A DNA stretch of 64,000 nt from an uncultured Metabacillus sp. (GCF_947503125.1 NZ_CANNCR010000016.1:17486-81485), one strand, 5' to 3'. Shown: positions 1 to 9,462, counted from the stretch's first letter. Made by a program: numbers and translations. Notes: a model not told the origin generated them from the letters alone.

Positions 1-1
1 T

Positions 2-412
2 AGAGGGATTGCGATGCGTTTGGTCCCAAATGCAAAGCCTGCATTAGATTGTCCAGTTCTATTCCCGTACAGTCCTAATGCCGTCATTGTAGGGTTTATC
101 ACAACGACTATAGGTTCAATTATTGCTATGTTTGTCTTACCTGTCTTGGGGCTGGCAATGATCCTGCCAGGTATGCTGACAGCTTTCTTCGCGGGTGGGA
201 CTGCCGGTATCTTTGGTAACTTAACAGGTGGTATTCGCGGAGCGATTATTGGCGGTATTGCACATGGTTTCTTCATTACATTATTACCGGCATTGTTAGT
301 AACGACTTTCAACACTATGGGATTTGTCAATGCAACAGCAACAGATGTAGATACAGTAACGGCTGCATTATTATATGCATGGCTTATTGGTCCACTTTTA
401 AAAGCTTTCTAG
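2..412 (+). CDS. PTS ascorbate-type (UlaA/SgaT) EIIC permease, C-terminal part
   Basis: This is the end of an integral membrane sugar permease whose reading frame is already open at the window edge, so the 5' part is missing. The motif KPALDCPVLFPYSPNAV and the following glycine-rich hydrophobic segments match the C-terminal part of the UlaA/SgaT family, which imports ascorbate or related acids with phosphorylation by the PTS. At least three membrane-spanning stretches are visible. The next gene starts 28 bases downstream, so they share an operon. The aldolase downstream suggests a sugar-acid or ketose substrate, but the substrate cannot be read from this fragment. Confidence 0.8.
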   Translation, partial: RGIAMRLVPNAKPALDCPVLFPYSPNAVIVGFITTTIGSIIAMFVLPVLGLAMILPGMLTAFFAGGTAGIFGNLTGGIRGAIIGGIAHGFFITLLPALLVTTFNTMGFVNATATDVDTVTAALLYAWLIGPLLKAF

Positions 413-439
413 GATGTGGGAAATAAGGAGGTTCAAGTG

Positions 440-838
440 ATGTTTGGATTTGGTAAGAAGAAAAATAAAGAGCCGAAAAAAGAAGTAGCAGAAGAAGTAG
501 TGTTAACAGAAGAACGAAAAGAAGTATTATTACGTACCATCTCCTTTAAAAAAGAAGAGATAAATCAAGTGACTGGAGAGGAACAAGCAAAAATTTATGA
601 AGATCTTGGCTTAGCATTTCATGAGCTTGGTGACGATGAAAATGCGATTGAATCATTAGAAAAGAGTATTCAGATCAAAAAAACATTAGGCAATGGTTAC
701 AAAACTTTATTAAAGCTTTATAACAAGAAACGTGCAGAGGCTGCAAAAATGAATGATGATGAATCATTACAGAAATATCTAAAGAAAATGGATGGGTTGA
801 TGCAAGTTTCAAAAGAGGTTACGCGTGGCTTGCGGTAA
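440..838 (+). CDS. Small TPR-containing cytoplasmic protein
   Basis: A 132-residue soluble protein. It starts with a lysine-rich stretch (FGFGKKKNK), then has a region of helical pairs (about residues 50-110, with LGLAFHELGDDENAIESLEKSI) typical of one or two tetratricopeptide repeats, so a protein-binding role is likely. I chose the ATG at 440 because AAGGAGG lies 8 bases in front of it; an upstream in-frame ATG at 416 has no ribosome binding site. It sits between the PTS permease and an aldolase, so it is probably an accessory protein of that operon. Its partner is unknown. Confidence 0.7.
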   Translation: MFGFGKKKNKEPKKEVAEEVVLTEERKEVLLRTISFKKEEINQVTGEEQAKIYEDLGLAFHELGDDENAIESLEKSIQIKKTLGNGYKTLLKLYNKKRAEAAKMNDDESLQKYLKKMDGLMQVSKEVTRGLR

Positions 839-880
839 GAAATAAATGAAAAGATTACTATAAAGGGAGATTAGTTAATT

Positions 881-1747
881 ATGTATACAACATTAAAAGA
901 AGTAACACTTAGAGCGGAAGAATTGAATTATACAGTAGGTTCATTTAATGCACATAATTTAGAGATGTTACCGGATATGATACGTGCAGCAAAAGAGCAA
1001 GGAGCACCAATTATTATTCAAACAAGTGTAGATACTGCGAAATATATTGGTCATGAAAATTTGGTTGCTGTATGTAAATCTATGGCTACAAAGGAAATGG
1101 TTGATGTGGTATTGCATTTGGACCATGCAAGAAACTTTGATGATATTAAAGAGGCAATTGATAAAGGATATACATCAGTGATGTATGATGGTTCTCATTT
1201 ACCATTCAAAGAAAACATTATGAAAACAAGTGCAGTAGTAGAATATGCACACAAATATGGAGTTTCAGTAGAGGGAGAACTAGGAACTATTGGCGGTACA
1301 GAAGAAGGGATTCATGTAGATGAGAATGATAAGGTTTACACGGATCCGAAAGATGCAGCAGAGTTTGTTAAAGCAACAGGAGTAGATGCTTTAGCAATTG
1401 CAATCGGTACAAATCATGGTCAATATAAATCTAAAACAGAAATAAATTTACCACTATTAAAAGAAATTAATGCCGTAGTAGATGTACCTTTAGTTATTCA
1501 TGGAGGTACAGGTGTTAAGGAAACCGATATCCATGAATTAATTAATAATGGGATTCGCAAATTTAATGTAGGTACAGAGTTGTTAGTAGCATGGACAAAA
1601 ACAGCAAAAGAAACATTCGGAGAAACAAAAGTAACGAAATCATTACGACATAACATTATCCCATGTAATCAAGCAGTAAAAGAAATTGTTAAACATAAAA
1701 TTGATATCTTCATGAATAAGGAAGACCGTACTATTTTAGTGAAATAA
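881..1747 (+). CDS. Class II ketose-bisphosphate aldolase (Fba/GatY/KbaY family)
   Basis: A zinc-dependent aldolase that splits a ketose-1,6-bisphosphate into dihydroxyacetone phosphate and an aldehyde phosphate. Family signatures are visible in order: SFNAHN near the N-terminus, HLDHA (zinc and catalytic region, about residue 80), YDGSHLPFKEN, EGELGTIGG, IHGGTG and FNVGTE (phosphate site). The length of 288 residues is normal for the family. Fructose-, tagatose- and other bisphosphate aldolases of this class cannot be told apart by eye. Being in an operon with a PTS permease favours a catabolic tagatose/ketose role over glycolysis. Confidence 0.9.
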   Translation: MYTTLKEVTLRAEELNYTVGSFNAHNLEMLPDMIRAAKEQGAPIIIQTSVDTAKYIGHENLVAVCKSMATKEMVDVVLHLDHARNFDDIKEAIDKGYTSVMYDGSHLPFKENIMKTSAVVEYAHKYGVSVEGELGTIGGTEEGIHVDENDKVYTDPKDAAEFVKATGVDALAIAIGTNHGQYKSKTEINLPLLKEINAVVDVPLVIHGGTGVKETDIHELINNGIRKFNVGTELLVAWTKTAKETFGETKVTKSLRHNIIPCNQAVKEIVKHKIDIFMNKEDRTILVK

Positions 1748-1845
1748 GTACAAAAGTGCATTAGTCGTTTTCATAAGGGTTGATAAAAAGAGTATGGGGA
1801 ATTCCTTGTACTCTTTCTTTATTCGTTAGTTTATGAGGTGGTAGG

Positions 1846-2454
1846 ATGGTTAAAGTCTTAATCTTATTAGCGGGATTTCCTGGTACTGGAAAGACATACT
1901 TAGGTAATATCATCCAGAATAAATTAGGGTCATTTTATAAGCTTTCTCAGGATGACTTGAAGGAATATTATTGTGATATGTATGGATATCGTAATTTAGA
2001 TGAAAAGAAAGATGTAGAAAAGATAGCATGGGCGAAGTACTATGAAATAATGGAACAGCAAATGCAAGAAGGCAGCAATATTATGTCTGATTATCCTTTT
2101 AGTCAGAAACAAAAACCATATATTCAGCAATTAGTAGAAAAATATGGTTATGAGGTTGTTACTATTCGATTAATTGCAGATTTAGATGTGTTGTTTGAAC
2201 GACAAATGAAACGAGATTTAGATCCAACAAGGCATTTGAGTCATATTGTAACTTCTTACAAAAAAGGGGATCATTTAGCTAATAGAAGCAATGCAGATAA
2301 TTTACTAACCTATGAAGAATTTATAAATAGATGTACAACAAGAGGATATGACATGTTTGAATTAGGGAAATTATATGAAGTGGATGTAACGGATTATACA
2401 AAAGTGAATTATTCTAAGTTGTTGGAAGATATACAAAAGGAGTTTAATCATTAA
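1846..2454 (+). CDS. P-loop NTPase, small-molecule kinase-like
   Basis: A 202-residue soluble protein with an N-terminal Walker A motif (GFPGTGKT, residues 9-16) directly after a hydrophobic beta strand. The body resembles AAA_33/zeta-type P-loop kinases, including an SQDDLKEYY segment where such enzymes bind the phosphate acceptor and an arginine-rich lid (RQMKRDLDPTRH). The likely reaction is ATP-dependent phosphorylation of a small substrate, perhaps the sugar imported by this operon, but the substrate is not readable. GAGGTGG at 1834-1840 serves as ribosome binding site. Confidence 0.65.
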   Translation: MVKVLILLAGFPGTGKTYLGNIIQNKLGSFYKLSQDDLKEYYCDMYGYRNLDEKKDVEKIAWAKYYEIMEQQMQEGSNIMSDYPFSQKQKPYIQQLVEKYGYEVVTIRLIADLDVLFERQMKRDLDPTRHLSHIVTSYKKGDHLANRSNADNLLTYEEFINRCTTRGYDMFELGKLYEVDVTDYTKVNYSKLLEDIQKEFNH

Positions 2455-2629
2455 AAGATCACACTGTGCTTGATCTTCGCTGTGATTATTTTGGTTTGTT
2501 ATTACTAAGTTCAGAGATGATAAAACTGTACGCCTCGACATTAGTTTGGGGTGTATTTTTTGTACTATCATAAAGTATATAAATTTTATGGATGATAGTA
2601 TAAGAAAAACTAAGGCTTTCGCCATTAGG

Positions 2630-2653
2630 ACTTGGCGACAAGCCAAGTTTTTC
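2630..2653 (+). terminator. Rho-independent terminator upstream of the sugar ABC operon
   Basis: A perfect 7-bp stem ACTTGGC/GCCAAGT with a 5-base loop GACAA is followed by a run of T. It probably ends transcription from the upstream operon. Because it lies before the -10 candidate at 2757, it would not affect the ABC operon. Confidence 0.7.
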
Positions 2654-2756
2654 TAATCTGGTGAATCATTGCTTGTTTGTTTAAAAGAAAGTCAAAGGTC
2701 AAAAATGTGCACCTTTTTAGTCAACACAGTTGATCCAAACATTTGCTGATGGGCCA

Positions 2757-2784
2757 TATAATTAGATATAGGAAAGCGCTTGCA
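2757..2784 (+). promoter_or_regulatory. -10 element and CcpA cre site of the sugar ABC operon
   Basis: TATAAT at 2757-2762 is followed by GGAAAGCGCTTGCA at 2771-2784, which fits the Bacillus cre consensus TGWAANCGNTNWCA at 12 of 14 positions, including the central CG. The site falls at or just after the expected transcription start, the usual place for CcpA-mediated carbon catabolite repression. No good -35 is visible at 17 bases. Confidence 0.6.
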
Positions 2785-2811
2785 AATTAGTTGTTGGGTG
2801 GTGTCAATACA

Positions 2812-3762
2812 GTGGGTACAAAAGTAAATACAAGTGAACTAGATCCAAAGGAACATTATGTAAATGTAGAAATGCAAGCAAAACGAAAGGTGAAGCTTAA
2901 TAAGATCTTGTCTTATGCAGCTTTCGTAGGACCAGCGCTATTATTTTTTCTATTCGTGCAAATTATTCCGTTTTTTATGGGGGTTTATTACTCGTTTACA
3001 TCATGGAATGGTGTTAGCTCGGTAGTAGAGTGGGTTGGCTTAGAAAACTATATGACGATCTTTACCGATGATCCTAAGTTTTTTAACTCATTTCTATTCA
3101 CGACAAAATTTATGCTGGCAGCAGTTATCATCAGTAATGTGATTGGTTTTGGGCTGGCATTAATGTTAAATGCAGCATTAAAAACGAAAAATATTTTACG
3201 GACAGTCTTTTTTATTCCAAATGTAATCGGCGGACTTTTACTAGGATTTATTTGGCAGTTCATTTTTGTAAAAGGCTTTGCATCAATAGGGAATTTAACG
3301 GACATAGGATTCTTTAAGCTGCCATGGCTGGGTGATGAAGCAACTGCATTTTGGGGAATTGTCATTGTGTTTGCATGGCAAACAAGCGGTTACATGATGG
3401 TCATTTATATTGCAGCCTTGCAGGGTGTAGATACCTCGTTGCTTGAAGCGGCAAAAATGGATGGAGCATCAAACTGGTCTGTTTTAAGGAAAATCATTAT
3501 TCCATTAATTTTACCGGCTTTCACCATTTGCTTCTTCTTAACAATTTCAATGGCATTTAAAATATTTGACCTGAACCTTTCTTTAACAGGCGGCGGGCCA
3601 TTTAATTCAACAGAATCGGTAGCGATCAATATTTATCAAGAAGCATTTATGAACAATCGATATGGATTAGGTACAGCAAAATCCATTCTATTCTTTATCA
3701 TTGTCGCGGTATTTACAACATGCCAAGTTATGTTTACGAAGAAGAAGGAGGTTGAAGCATAA
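2812..3762 (+). CDS. Carbohydrate ABC transporter permease (MalF/MsmF/YurN type)
   Basis: First membrane subunit of a sugar importer, with six predicted transmembrane segments. The coupling (EAA) loop ALLEAAKMDGA-like sequence, here SLLEAAKMDGASNW, about 90 residues from the C-terminus, contacts the ATPase. I prefer the GTG at 2812, preceded by GGTGG at about 10 bases, over a TTG at 2791 that has no ribosome binding site. It overlaps the second permease by one base, showing translational coupling. No ATPase gene is in the operon; such importers commonly share a general MsmX-type ATPase encoded elsewhere. The substrate is unknown. Confidence 0.9.
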   Translation: MGTKVNTSELDPKEHYVNVEMQAKRKVKLNKILSYAAFVGPALLFFLFVQIIPFFMGVYYSFTSWNGVSSVVEWVGLENYMTIFTDDPKFFNSFLFTTKFMLAAVIISNVIGFGLALMLNAALKTKNILRTVFFIPNVIGGLLLGFIWQFIFVKGFASIGNLTDIGFFKLPWLGDEATAFWGIVIVFAWQTSGYMMVIYIAALQGVDTSLLEAAKMDGASNWSVLRKIIIPLILPAFTICFFLTISMAFKIFDLNLSLTGGGPFNSTESVAINIYQEAFMNNRYGLGTAKSILFFIIVAVFTTCQVMFTKKKEVEA

Positions 3763-4589
3763 TGAAAAAGAACTATTCGGCTGGCACCTTCCTCCTTGAG
3801 ATTTTTGCGATCATTCTTGCTTTACTTTTCCTTGTACCGTTTTACTTTGTGATCATCAATTCAGTAAAAGGGTTTTCGGAAATCTTAATTGATGCAGCAG
3901 CATTGCCTAAGGAAATCTTGTTTAGTAACTATGCCAAGGTTTGGGAGATTATTAGTTTCCAAGAAGCATTCCTTAATTCTTTGATCATAACGATTTTTAG
4001 TATTGCGGGAATTGTAGTGATCAGTTCAATGGCCGCTTGGAAAATGGTTCGAACACCAGGAAAAACAAGCAAATTCTTATTTATCCTTTTCGTATCAGCA
4101 ATGGTTATTCCATTCCAAACTGTTATGATTCCACTTATGAAGCTTGGCGGAATGCTTGGAATTATGAACAGTATACCGGGAATCATCATTATGTACTTTG
4201 GATTTGGCGTTTCGTTATCACTCTTCTTATTCCACGGGTTTATAAAAACAATCCCGCAGGAAATTGAAGAGTCTGCTAGAGTTGACGGCTGCAGCCAGTT
4301 TGGCGTATTTTGGAGAATTGTCTTCCCATTATTGAAACCGATTACTGTAACCGTCATTATTTTAAATACGCTATGGATTTGGAATGACTACTTACTTCCG
4401 TTGCTTGTGCTGCAGGATGCAGGATTACGAACGATTCCGTTAGCAACGAGCTCGTTCTTTGCTCAGTACACAAAACAATGGGATATGGGCTTGGCCGCAT
4501 TGGTGTTGGGAATTGCGCCAATCATTGTCTTCTTCTTGTTCTTGCAAAAGCATATTATTAAAGGGATTGCAGCAGGTTCGATTAAATAG
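3762..4589 (+). CDS. Carbohydrate ABC transporter permease (MalG/MsmG/YurM type)
   Basis: Second membrane subunit of the sugar importer, 275 residues with six predicted transmembrane segments. Its EAA loop reads EIEESARVDGCSQFGVFWRIVFP, close to the family pattern. The ATG overlaps the stop codon of the preceding permease (TAATG), and GGAGG sits at 3748-3752. It pairs with the gene before it to form the translocation pore for the lipoprotein-delivered sugar. Confidence 0.9.
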   Translation: MKKNYSAGTFLLEIFAIILALLFLVPFYFVIINSVKGFSEILIDAAALPKEILFSNYAKVWEIISFQEAFLNSLIITIFSIAGIVVISSMAAWKMVRTPGKTSKFLFILFVSAMVIPFQTVMIPLMKLGGMLGIMNSIPGIIIMYFGFGVSLSLFLFHGFIKTIPQEIEESARVDGCSQFGVFWRIVFPLLKPITVTVIILNTLWIWNDYLLPLLVLQDAGLRTIPLATSSFFAQYTKQWDMGLAALVLGIAPIIVFFLFLQKHIIKGIAAGSIK

Positions 4590-4613
4590 GAGTCATCAAA
4601 AGGGATATAAAAT

Positions 4614-4644
4614 GGGGCTGTTTCAATACAAATGAGACAATCCC
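4614..4644 (+). other. Intercistronic stem-loop between permease and binding-protein genes
   Basis: GGGGCTGTTTC and GAGACAATCCC form an imperfect stem with G-U pairs and a 9-base loop. It lacks a strong T run, so it is more likely an RNA-processing or stabilising hairpin that lets the binding protein be made in excess than a full terminator. This is an inference from position. Confidence 0.4.
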
Positions 4645-4695
4645 GTTTATATAAAAATAGAAAAAAAGCATAGAGACTAAGGAGGTCAATACGTA

Positions 4696-5982
4696 ATGAA
4701 GAAGTTCTTTCTATTATGTATGTCAATGCTGTTAGTATTAGGGGTTTTGGCAGGATGTGCATCAAATAAAACACAGGAAAACACAAGCGGAAATGCAGAT
4801 TCTAGTTCAGGTGATGGAGAGGTTGTTACACTAAACTTATTCCAATTTAAAGTAGAGATCGCAGATCAGCTTCAAGCAATGATCGATGAATTTGAAAAGG
4901 AACACCCAAACATTAAAGTAAAGCTTGAAAGTGTTGGCGGTGGAGCGGATTATGGTGCAGCGTTAAAGGCTAAATTTGCCTCAGGTGAAGAGCCGGACAT
5001 TTTTAACAATGGCGGATTTAAAGAGCTTGATCTTTGGAAGGAGCACTTAGCTGATTTATCAAATGAGCCATGGGCTGAGCATGTCCTCCCGATTGGTAAA
5101 GTTCCAATGACAGATGAAGATGGCAAGTTATATGGAATGCCAGTGAATCTTGAAGGATATGGATTTGTTTATAACAAGGATTTATTTAAAAAAGCAGGCA
5201 TTACTGAGACACCTAAAACTCTTTCTGAGTTAAAAGACGCTGTGAAAAAGCTTGATGCTGCAGGAATTAAAGCATTCTCCGCAGGTTATGGCGAATGGTG
5301 GGTTATTGGACAGCATTTATTAAATATCCCATTTGCACAGCAGAATGATCCACAAGCATTTATTAAAGGTTTGTATGACGGTTCCGCTTCATTTGTTGGA
5401 AATGAGCAATTTAAGCAATTCAAAGATATCATTGATATGGAAGTTAAATATGCGAACGGAAACCCATTAACAACAGATTACAATACACAAGTAACCCTAT
5501 TTGCTTCCGGTGAAACAGCGATGCTGCAACAAGGTAACTGGACAGAAAATATGATTTATGAAATCAATCCTGAAATCAATATGGGACTCTTGCCGATTCC
5601 GCTTAATGATGATGCGAATGCAGATGTTTTACCTGTAGGTGTACCTAATAACTGGGTTATTAATAAAAACTCTGAGCACCTTGAAGAAGCAAAAACATTC
5701 TTAAATTGGATGGTCTCTTCTGAAACTGGTAAACGCTATATCACAGAAGAATTTGCCTTTATCCCAGCATTTGATAATATTGAAGCATCTGGATTAGGTG
5801 ATTTAGGTCAATCCATCCTTGACTATTCAAAAGCGGAAAAAACAATTCCTTGGACTTGGTTCCAATGGCCGGATGGTGCAAATAAAGAGTTTGCAGCAAC
5901 GATTCAAGAATATGCAGCAGGTAAAATCGATTATGAAACAGCATTAGAAAAATTCCAAACAACTTGGGATAATATGAAGTAA
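4696..5982 (+). CDS. Extracellular sugar-binding lipoprotein of ABC importer
   Basis: The substrate-capturing component, anchored to the outer face of the membrane. A signal peptide of about 20 residues ends in the lipobox LAGC, so Cys21 becomes lipidated. A short Ser/Asn/Gly-rich linker follows, then a typical solute-binding protein family 1 body with NLFQF near the start, GMPVNLEGYGFVYNKDLF at about residue 150 and the aromatic-rich C-terminal WTWFQWPDG. The length of 428 residues is usual. GGAGG at 4681-4685 is the ribosome binding site. Its position after the two permeases and before a sensor kinase fits a sugar uptake and sensing unit. Confidence 0.9.
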   Translation: MKKFFLLCMSMLLVLGVLAGCASNKTQENTSGNADSSSGDGEVVTLNLFQFKVEIADQLQAMIDEFEKEHPNIKVKLESVGGGADYGAALKAKFASGEEPDIFNNGGFKELDLWKEHLADLSNEPWAEHVLPIGKVPMTDEDGKLYGMPVNLEGYGFVYNKDLFKKAGITETPKTLSELKDAVKKLDAAGIKAFSAGYGEWWVIGQHLLNIPFAQQNDPQAFIKGLYDGSASFVGNEQFKQFKDIIDMEVKYANGNPLTTDYNTQVTLFASGETAMLQQGNWTENMIYEINPEINMGLLPIPLNDDANADVLPVGVPNNWVINKNSEHLEEAKTFLNWMVSSETGKRYITEEFAFIPAFDNIEASGLGDLGQSILDYSKAEKTIPWTWFQWPDGANKEFAATIQEYAAGKIDYETALEKFQTTWDNMK

Positions 5983-5995
5983 AGTGAATGTTGGG

Positions 5996-6023
5996 AAGCA
6001 TGTCTTTTATGGGCATGCTTTTT
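5996..6023 (+). terminator. Terminator after binding-protein gene
   Basis: AAGCATG and CATGCTT form a stem with an 11-base interior and are followed by TTTT. It lies between the transporter and the two-component genes and probably lowers, rather than abolishes, readthrough into the regulator genes. Confidence 0.6.
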
Positions 6024-6081
6024 AGCTATAATAAGGATAATAAAAGCTTATCATGCCATTCTGAAGATAAGGAGGTTCTTC

Positions 6082-7875
6082 ATGGTTAAAACGAGCATAC
6101 GCAAAAAGCTGATTGTTCTTCTCCTACTCATTACAATCGTTCCATTTGGAACCTCAATTGTCATCACCTATTTATATACGAAAGAGTCGTTAAAAGATGA
6201 GTTTGTTCAGGAAAATGTCAATCTTCTCTATCAGGGAAAGCTAAATTTGGAAGGCTATATTGAGGAATTAAAAAATCTAACCATATCGTTTTATAATAAT
6301 GTAGATTTTATGAGTTACCTGCGAAATCCCGGTCAAGAAGATGATTACTTGGCAAAGGAAAGTGTCAAAAATGTGATGCTAACCATGCTTTATGCAGAAA
6401 AGAATATTAATCGAGTGAATATAGCAATTGAGGAAGATCGCCAAAATGTGTCTGTATCAAAACGATCTGGTGTCGTGTTTTCTTCATTAAAAAACGGAGA
6501 TAGAGAAAATTTTCAAAAGGCAAGAAATAATCCGAATTATATTTATATCGAACCTATGCATATTTTGCAAGCCGATCGTGCTGAGGAAGATCAAAAACAG
6601 CGAAGGGATGTATTTACCTTGCACCGGGCATTAATTGATGTTCCTTCAGATCATTTGCTAGGCTATATCTCACTAGATATCGCACCAAATAAAATTTCGG
6701 AAATAAGTGAGAAATTATATGTAAAAGACAAAGAGGAATTTTATATTTTAAGTCCGGAAGGAGAGCTTATTTTTCGCTCTAATTCCGAAGTATCGGAAAA
6801 TGAAGAATGGATTACAAAGTTAATCAATTTGTCGCAGCCAAATGGAACAATGGAATGGCAAAAAGATAAATTTCGGGGCTTGATGATTTATGAAAAGGTT
6901 GCTGAATCATCTGGAGGCTGGATTTTGGTCAAGCGCATTCCGTATACGTCTGTGTTTGAAAGCGCCTTGAGTGTTGCCAAAATCAATATCATGTTCGGGA
7001 TTGTTGGGTTAATTCTTGTCATTCTGGCAACATTTTTTGTTTCCTTTAAAATCACTTCGCCGATTCGAGTATTGCTTCAAAATATTAAAAAGGTTGAAGA
7101 AGGCAATATGAATGTCCACTTTGAATCACTTGGAAATGATGAAATCGGTGTGTTAGGGGATAGATTTATCCAAATGATCGGTAAAATCAATCACCTTATT
7201 AATCGGGAATATAAGCTTGAGATTGAAAATAAGACAAATCAATTAAAGGCATTGCAATCACAACTAAATCCGCATTTTTTATATAATTCATTGCAATCAA
7301 TCGGCACCTTGGCCTTAAAGAACAATGTACCTCAGGTGTATACCCTTGTTACACATCTTTCGAAAATTATGAGATATGGCATGAATATGGATGAGGATTT
7401 TGTTCCTTTAAAAAGAGAAATCGATTATATAAAGGCGTTTTTATTATTACAAAAGGAAAGGTTTGGTGAGCAATTCGAGTATTCCTTACAGGTCGAACCT
7501 GAAGCCCTGGCAATAAAGGTTCCAAAGATGATTCTCCAGCCAATCATAGAAAATTATTTTAAACATGGCTTTGATGGCAGCCATGATACAAAAGGCCAAT
7601 TATGGATCATGGGAAGGGTAGAAGGTGATACACTCATTATAGCCGTTCGTGATAATGGAAAAGGAATAAGTGATAGCCGGCTTCAAGAAATCTATCAGTC
7701 CTTTAACCAAGAAAAACAAAAGATGAATAACAAGGGAACAAATATTGGACTAAGAAATGTTTATTTTCGTCTAAAATTGTATTTTGATGAGCGAGCTGAA
7801 TTTCATTTGCAAAATCTTGATAGCGGAGGACTTTTCGTGACAATTAAACTTCCAGTTGATAGGGAGGTTAACTAA
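6082..7875 (+). CDS. Sensor histidine kinase, YesM family
   Basis: A membrane sensor of 597 residues that phosphorylates the response regulator encoded next. Two transmembrane helices (about 10-33 and 298-322) flank an extracellular sensing domain of the dCache type. A HAMP linker follows (325-375), then the His_kinase domain with QLNPHFLYNSLQ (phosphorylated His398) and a C-terminal HATPase domain with DNGKGI and GTNIGLRNV. This architecture is typical of carbohydrate-sensing kinases of Firmicutes. The response regulator ATG follows the stop codon directly, so the pair is co-translated. Confidence 0.92.
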   Translation: MVKTSIRKKLIVLLLLITIVPFGTSIVITYLYTKESLKDEFVQENVNLLYQGKLNLEGYIEELKNLTISFYNNVDFMSYLRNPGQEDDYLAKESVKNVMLTMLYAEKNINRVNIAIEEDRQNVSVSKRSGVVFSSLKNGDRENFQKARNNPNYIYIEPMHILQADRAEEDQKQRRDVFTLHRALIDVPSDHLLGYISLDIAPNKISEISEKLYVKDKEEFYILSPEGELIFRSNSEVSENEEWITKLINLSQPNGTMEWQKDKFRGLMIYEKVAESSGGWILVKRIPYTSVFESALSVAKINIMFGIVGLILVILATFFVSFKITSPIRVLLQNIKKVEEGNMNVHFESLGNDEIGVLGDRFIQMIGKINHLINREYKLEIENKTNQLKALQSQLNPHFLYNSLQSIGTLALKNNVPQVYTLVTHLSKIMRYGMNMDEDFVPLKREIDYIKAFLLLQKERFGEQFEYSLQVEPEALAIKVPKMILQPIIENYFKHGFDGSHDTKGQLWIMGRVEGDTLIIAVRDNGKGISDSRLQEIYQSFNQEKQKMNNKGTNIGLRNVYFRLKLYFDERAEFHLQNLDSGGLFVTIKLPVDREVN

Positions 7876-9456
7876 ATGAAAGCAATTATTATTGATGATG
7901 AGAACCATGTAAGAGACGGCATTAAGCTGCTGGGAGAATGGGAACGACTTGGCATTCATGAAATTTTTGAGGCGAAAGATGGGGAAGAAGCGAAAATCAT
8001 GATTAAGGAGCAGCGACCTGAAATCATCTTTACCGATATGAATATGCCAAAATTAGATGGAACCCGCCTTTTAAAATGGCTGCATGAATCCAAAATTACG
8101 AGCAAAATTATTGTTATAAGCGGTTATGATGATTTTCATTATATGAGAAATGCGATTACGTATGGAAGCTTTGATTACATTTTAAAGCCGATCGAACCTG
8201 AAATTTTAAATGAAACCTTGGAAAGGGCGATTAAGGACTGGAAGAAGCAAGCCCTGATGAGGGAATCCACATTAGAAAATACAAAGGCAATGAATGAGAT
8301 CAAACCATTATATTGGGATCATTTATTCACTGGGATGATAAATAAACCAACGATTCCTTCTGAAGCGAGGGAAAGGGTTCAAAAAGAATTTGGAATTGAT
8401 CTTACAAAGGAGAATTTCACCACCGTATTGTGTTCCATTCATCCGATCATATCAAAGAGCTTTGCTGGAGATAGGAATTTGGCGTTTTTTACCATTTTAA
8501 ATATATGCAATGAAATCGTCTGGTCCAATCGCAGTGGAGTATCCTTTAGAAATGTTAATAAGGAAGATGAAATTGTTATTGTTTTATGGAAGCAAATAGA
8601 TCAGCAGGGATTACTTCAGAAAATCCAAACATGTATTTTAACGTGTTGTCAGATGAATGTTATATTTGCAGTAGGTCATTCATCACAGCAGCTACATCGA
8701 TCGTATCAATCTGCTCAGCAAACAATGCTGAAGCATGATTTGCTGTCAGCTGCGAAAAAGAGAATTGTTTCTTATGAAGAGATTCGCTCAAGCTCATTGC
8801 TTCATCTTTTAGATTATACGCAGGAAATCATGTGGGCCTTACAAAGCGGGAGTATTGAGAAAATGGATCAGGTGCTGAACAAAATCTTTACAACCCTTCA
8901 AACCTCCCATATTATCTCCCTTGAGCAAATACAAGCATGGGAAAATCAATTTGATTTATTAAGAAAGAATTGGTTAAAGGAATATCAAATTAACGAGGAC
9001 ATTTCCTTCTATCAAGGCCGGGATTATTGGGGAGAGGACGGCTCCTTTTCGTTTGAGAAGTTTAAGGATGAGAAGCGAAAGGAATTCCATGAACTCATTC
9101 ATTTTTTATACCGTGTTAAATACCAAAAAGAAAAAAACAGCATTCAAGAAATCGAGGCGTATATACGAAACAACTATGAGCGAGATATCACCTTACAAGA
9201 AATTGCCGATCGTTTTTATTTAAGCCGCGAGTATATTTCAAGAAAGTTTAAAGCTGAATACAATGAAACAATCACAAACTATCTCACAACCATCCGAATC
9301 GAAAAAGCCAAGGAACTCCTGGAAAATCCGCATTTAAAAATATATGAAATATCATTTAAAGTCGGCTACCAAAACGAAAAATATTTCAGTAAAGTATTTA
9401 AAAAAATTGTTGGACTGACGCCGAATGAATATAGGGTATCGGTTATGTCGAAATAA
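7876..9456 (+). CDS. Response regulator, YesN family (REC + AraC-type DNA-binding domain)
   Basis: A transcription regulator of 526 residues. The N-terminal receiver domain has the acidic pair D7/D8, the phosphoacceptor Asp54 (FTDMNMP) and the conserved Lys in ILKP. A long middle region of unassigned fold follows. The C-terminal 100 residues are an AraC/XylS double helix-turn-helix (ITLQEIADRFYLSREYISRKF, then YEISFKVGYQNEKYFSKVFKK and LTPNEYR). It probably activates the upstream ABC-transporter promoter when the sugar is present. Confidence 0.93.
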   Translation: MKAIIIDDENHVRDGIKLLGEWERLGIHEIFEAKDGEEAKIMIKEQRPEIIFTDMNMPKLDGTRLLKWLHESKITSKIIVISGYDDFHYMRNAITYGSFDYILKPIEPEILNETLERAIKDWKKQALMRESTLENTKAMNEIKPLYWDHLFTGMINKPTIPSEARERVQKEFGIDLTKENFTTVLCSIHPIISKSFAGDRNLAFFTILNICNEIVWSNRSGVSFRNVNKEDEIVIVLWKQIDQQGLLQKIQTCILTCCQMNVIFAVGHSSQQLHRSYQSAQQTMLKHDLLSAAKKRIVSYEEIRSSSLLHLLDYTQEIMWALQSGSIEKMDQVLNKIFTTLQTSHIISLEQIQAWENQFDLLRKNWLKEYQINEDISFYQGRDYWGEDGSFSFEKFKDEKRKEFHELIHFLYRVKYQKEKNSIQEIEAYIRNNYERDITLQEIADRFYLSREYISRKFKAEYNETITNYLTTIRIEKAKELLENPHLKIYEISFKVGYQNEKYFSKVFKKIVGLTPNEYRVSVMSK

Positions 9457-9462
9457 TAAAAG

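Larger units (their letters stand above)
2455..2811. other. Intergenic region between PTS-linked operon and ABC-transporter operon
   Basis: No convincing gene is present; a 91-codon antisense frame here has no ribosome binding site or family likeness. The stretch holds a weak imperfect repeat just after 2454 (ATCACA/TGTGAT), a clear terminator hairpin at 2630-2653, a TATAAT -10 candidate at 2757-2762 without a good -35, and a cre-like site at 2771-2784. Confidence 0.6.

Noticed and set aside
2690..2725. AGTCAAAGGTCAAA resembling a CtsR heat-shock operator
   Set aside because: CtsR sites need a 3-base spacer between the heptads; here they abut, and no heat-shock gene follows.
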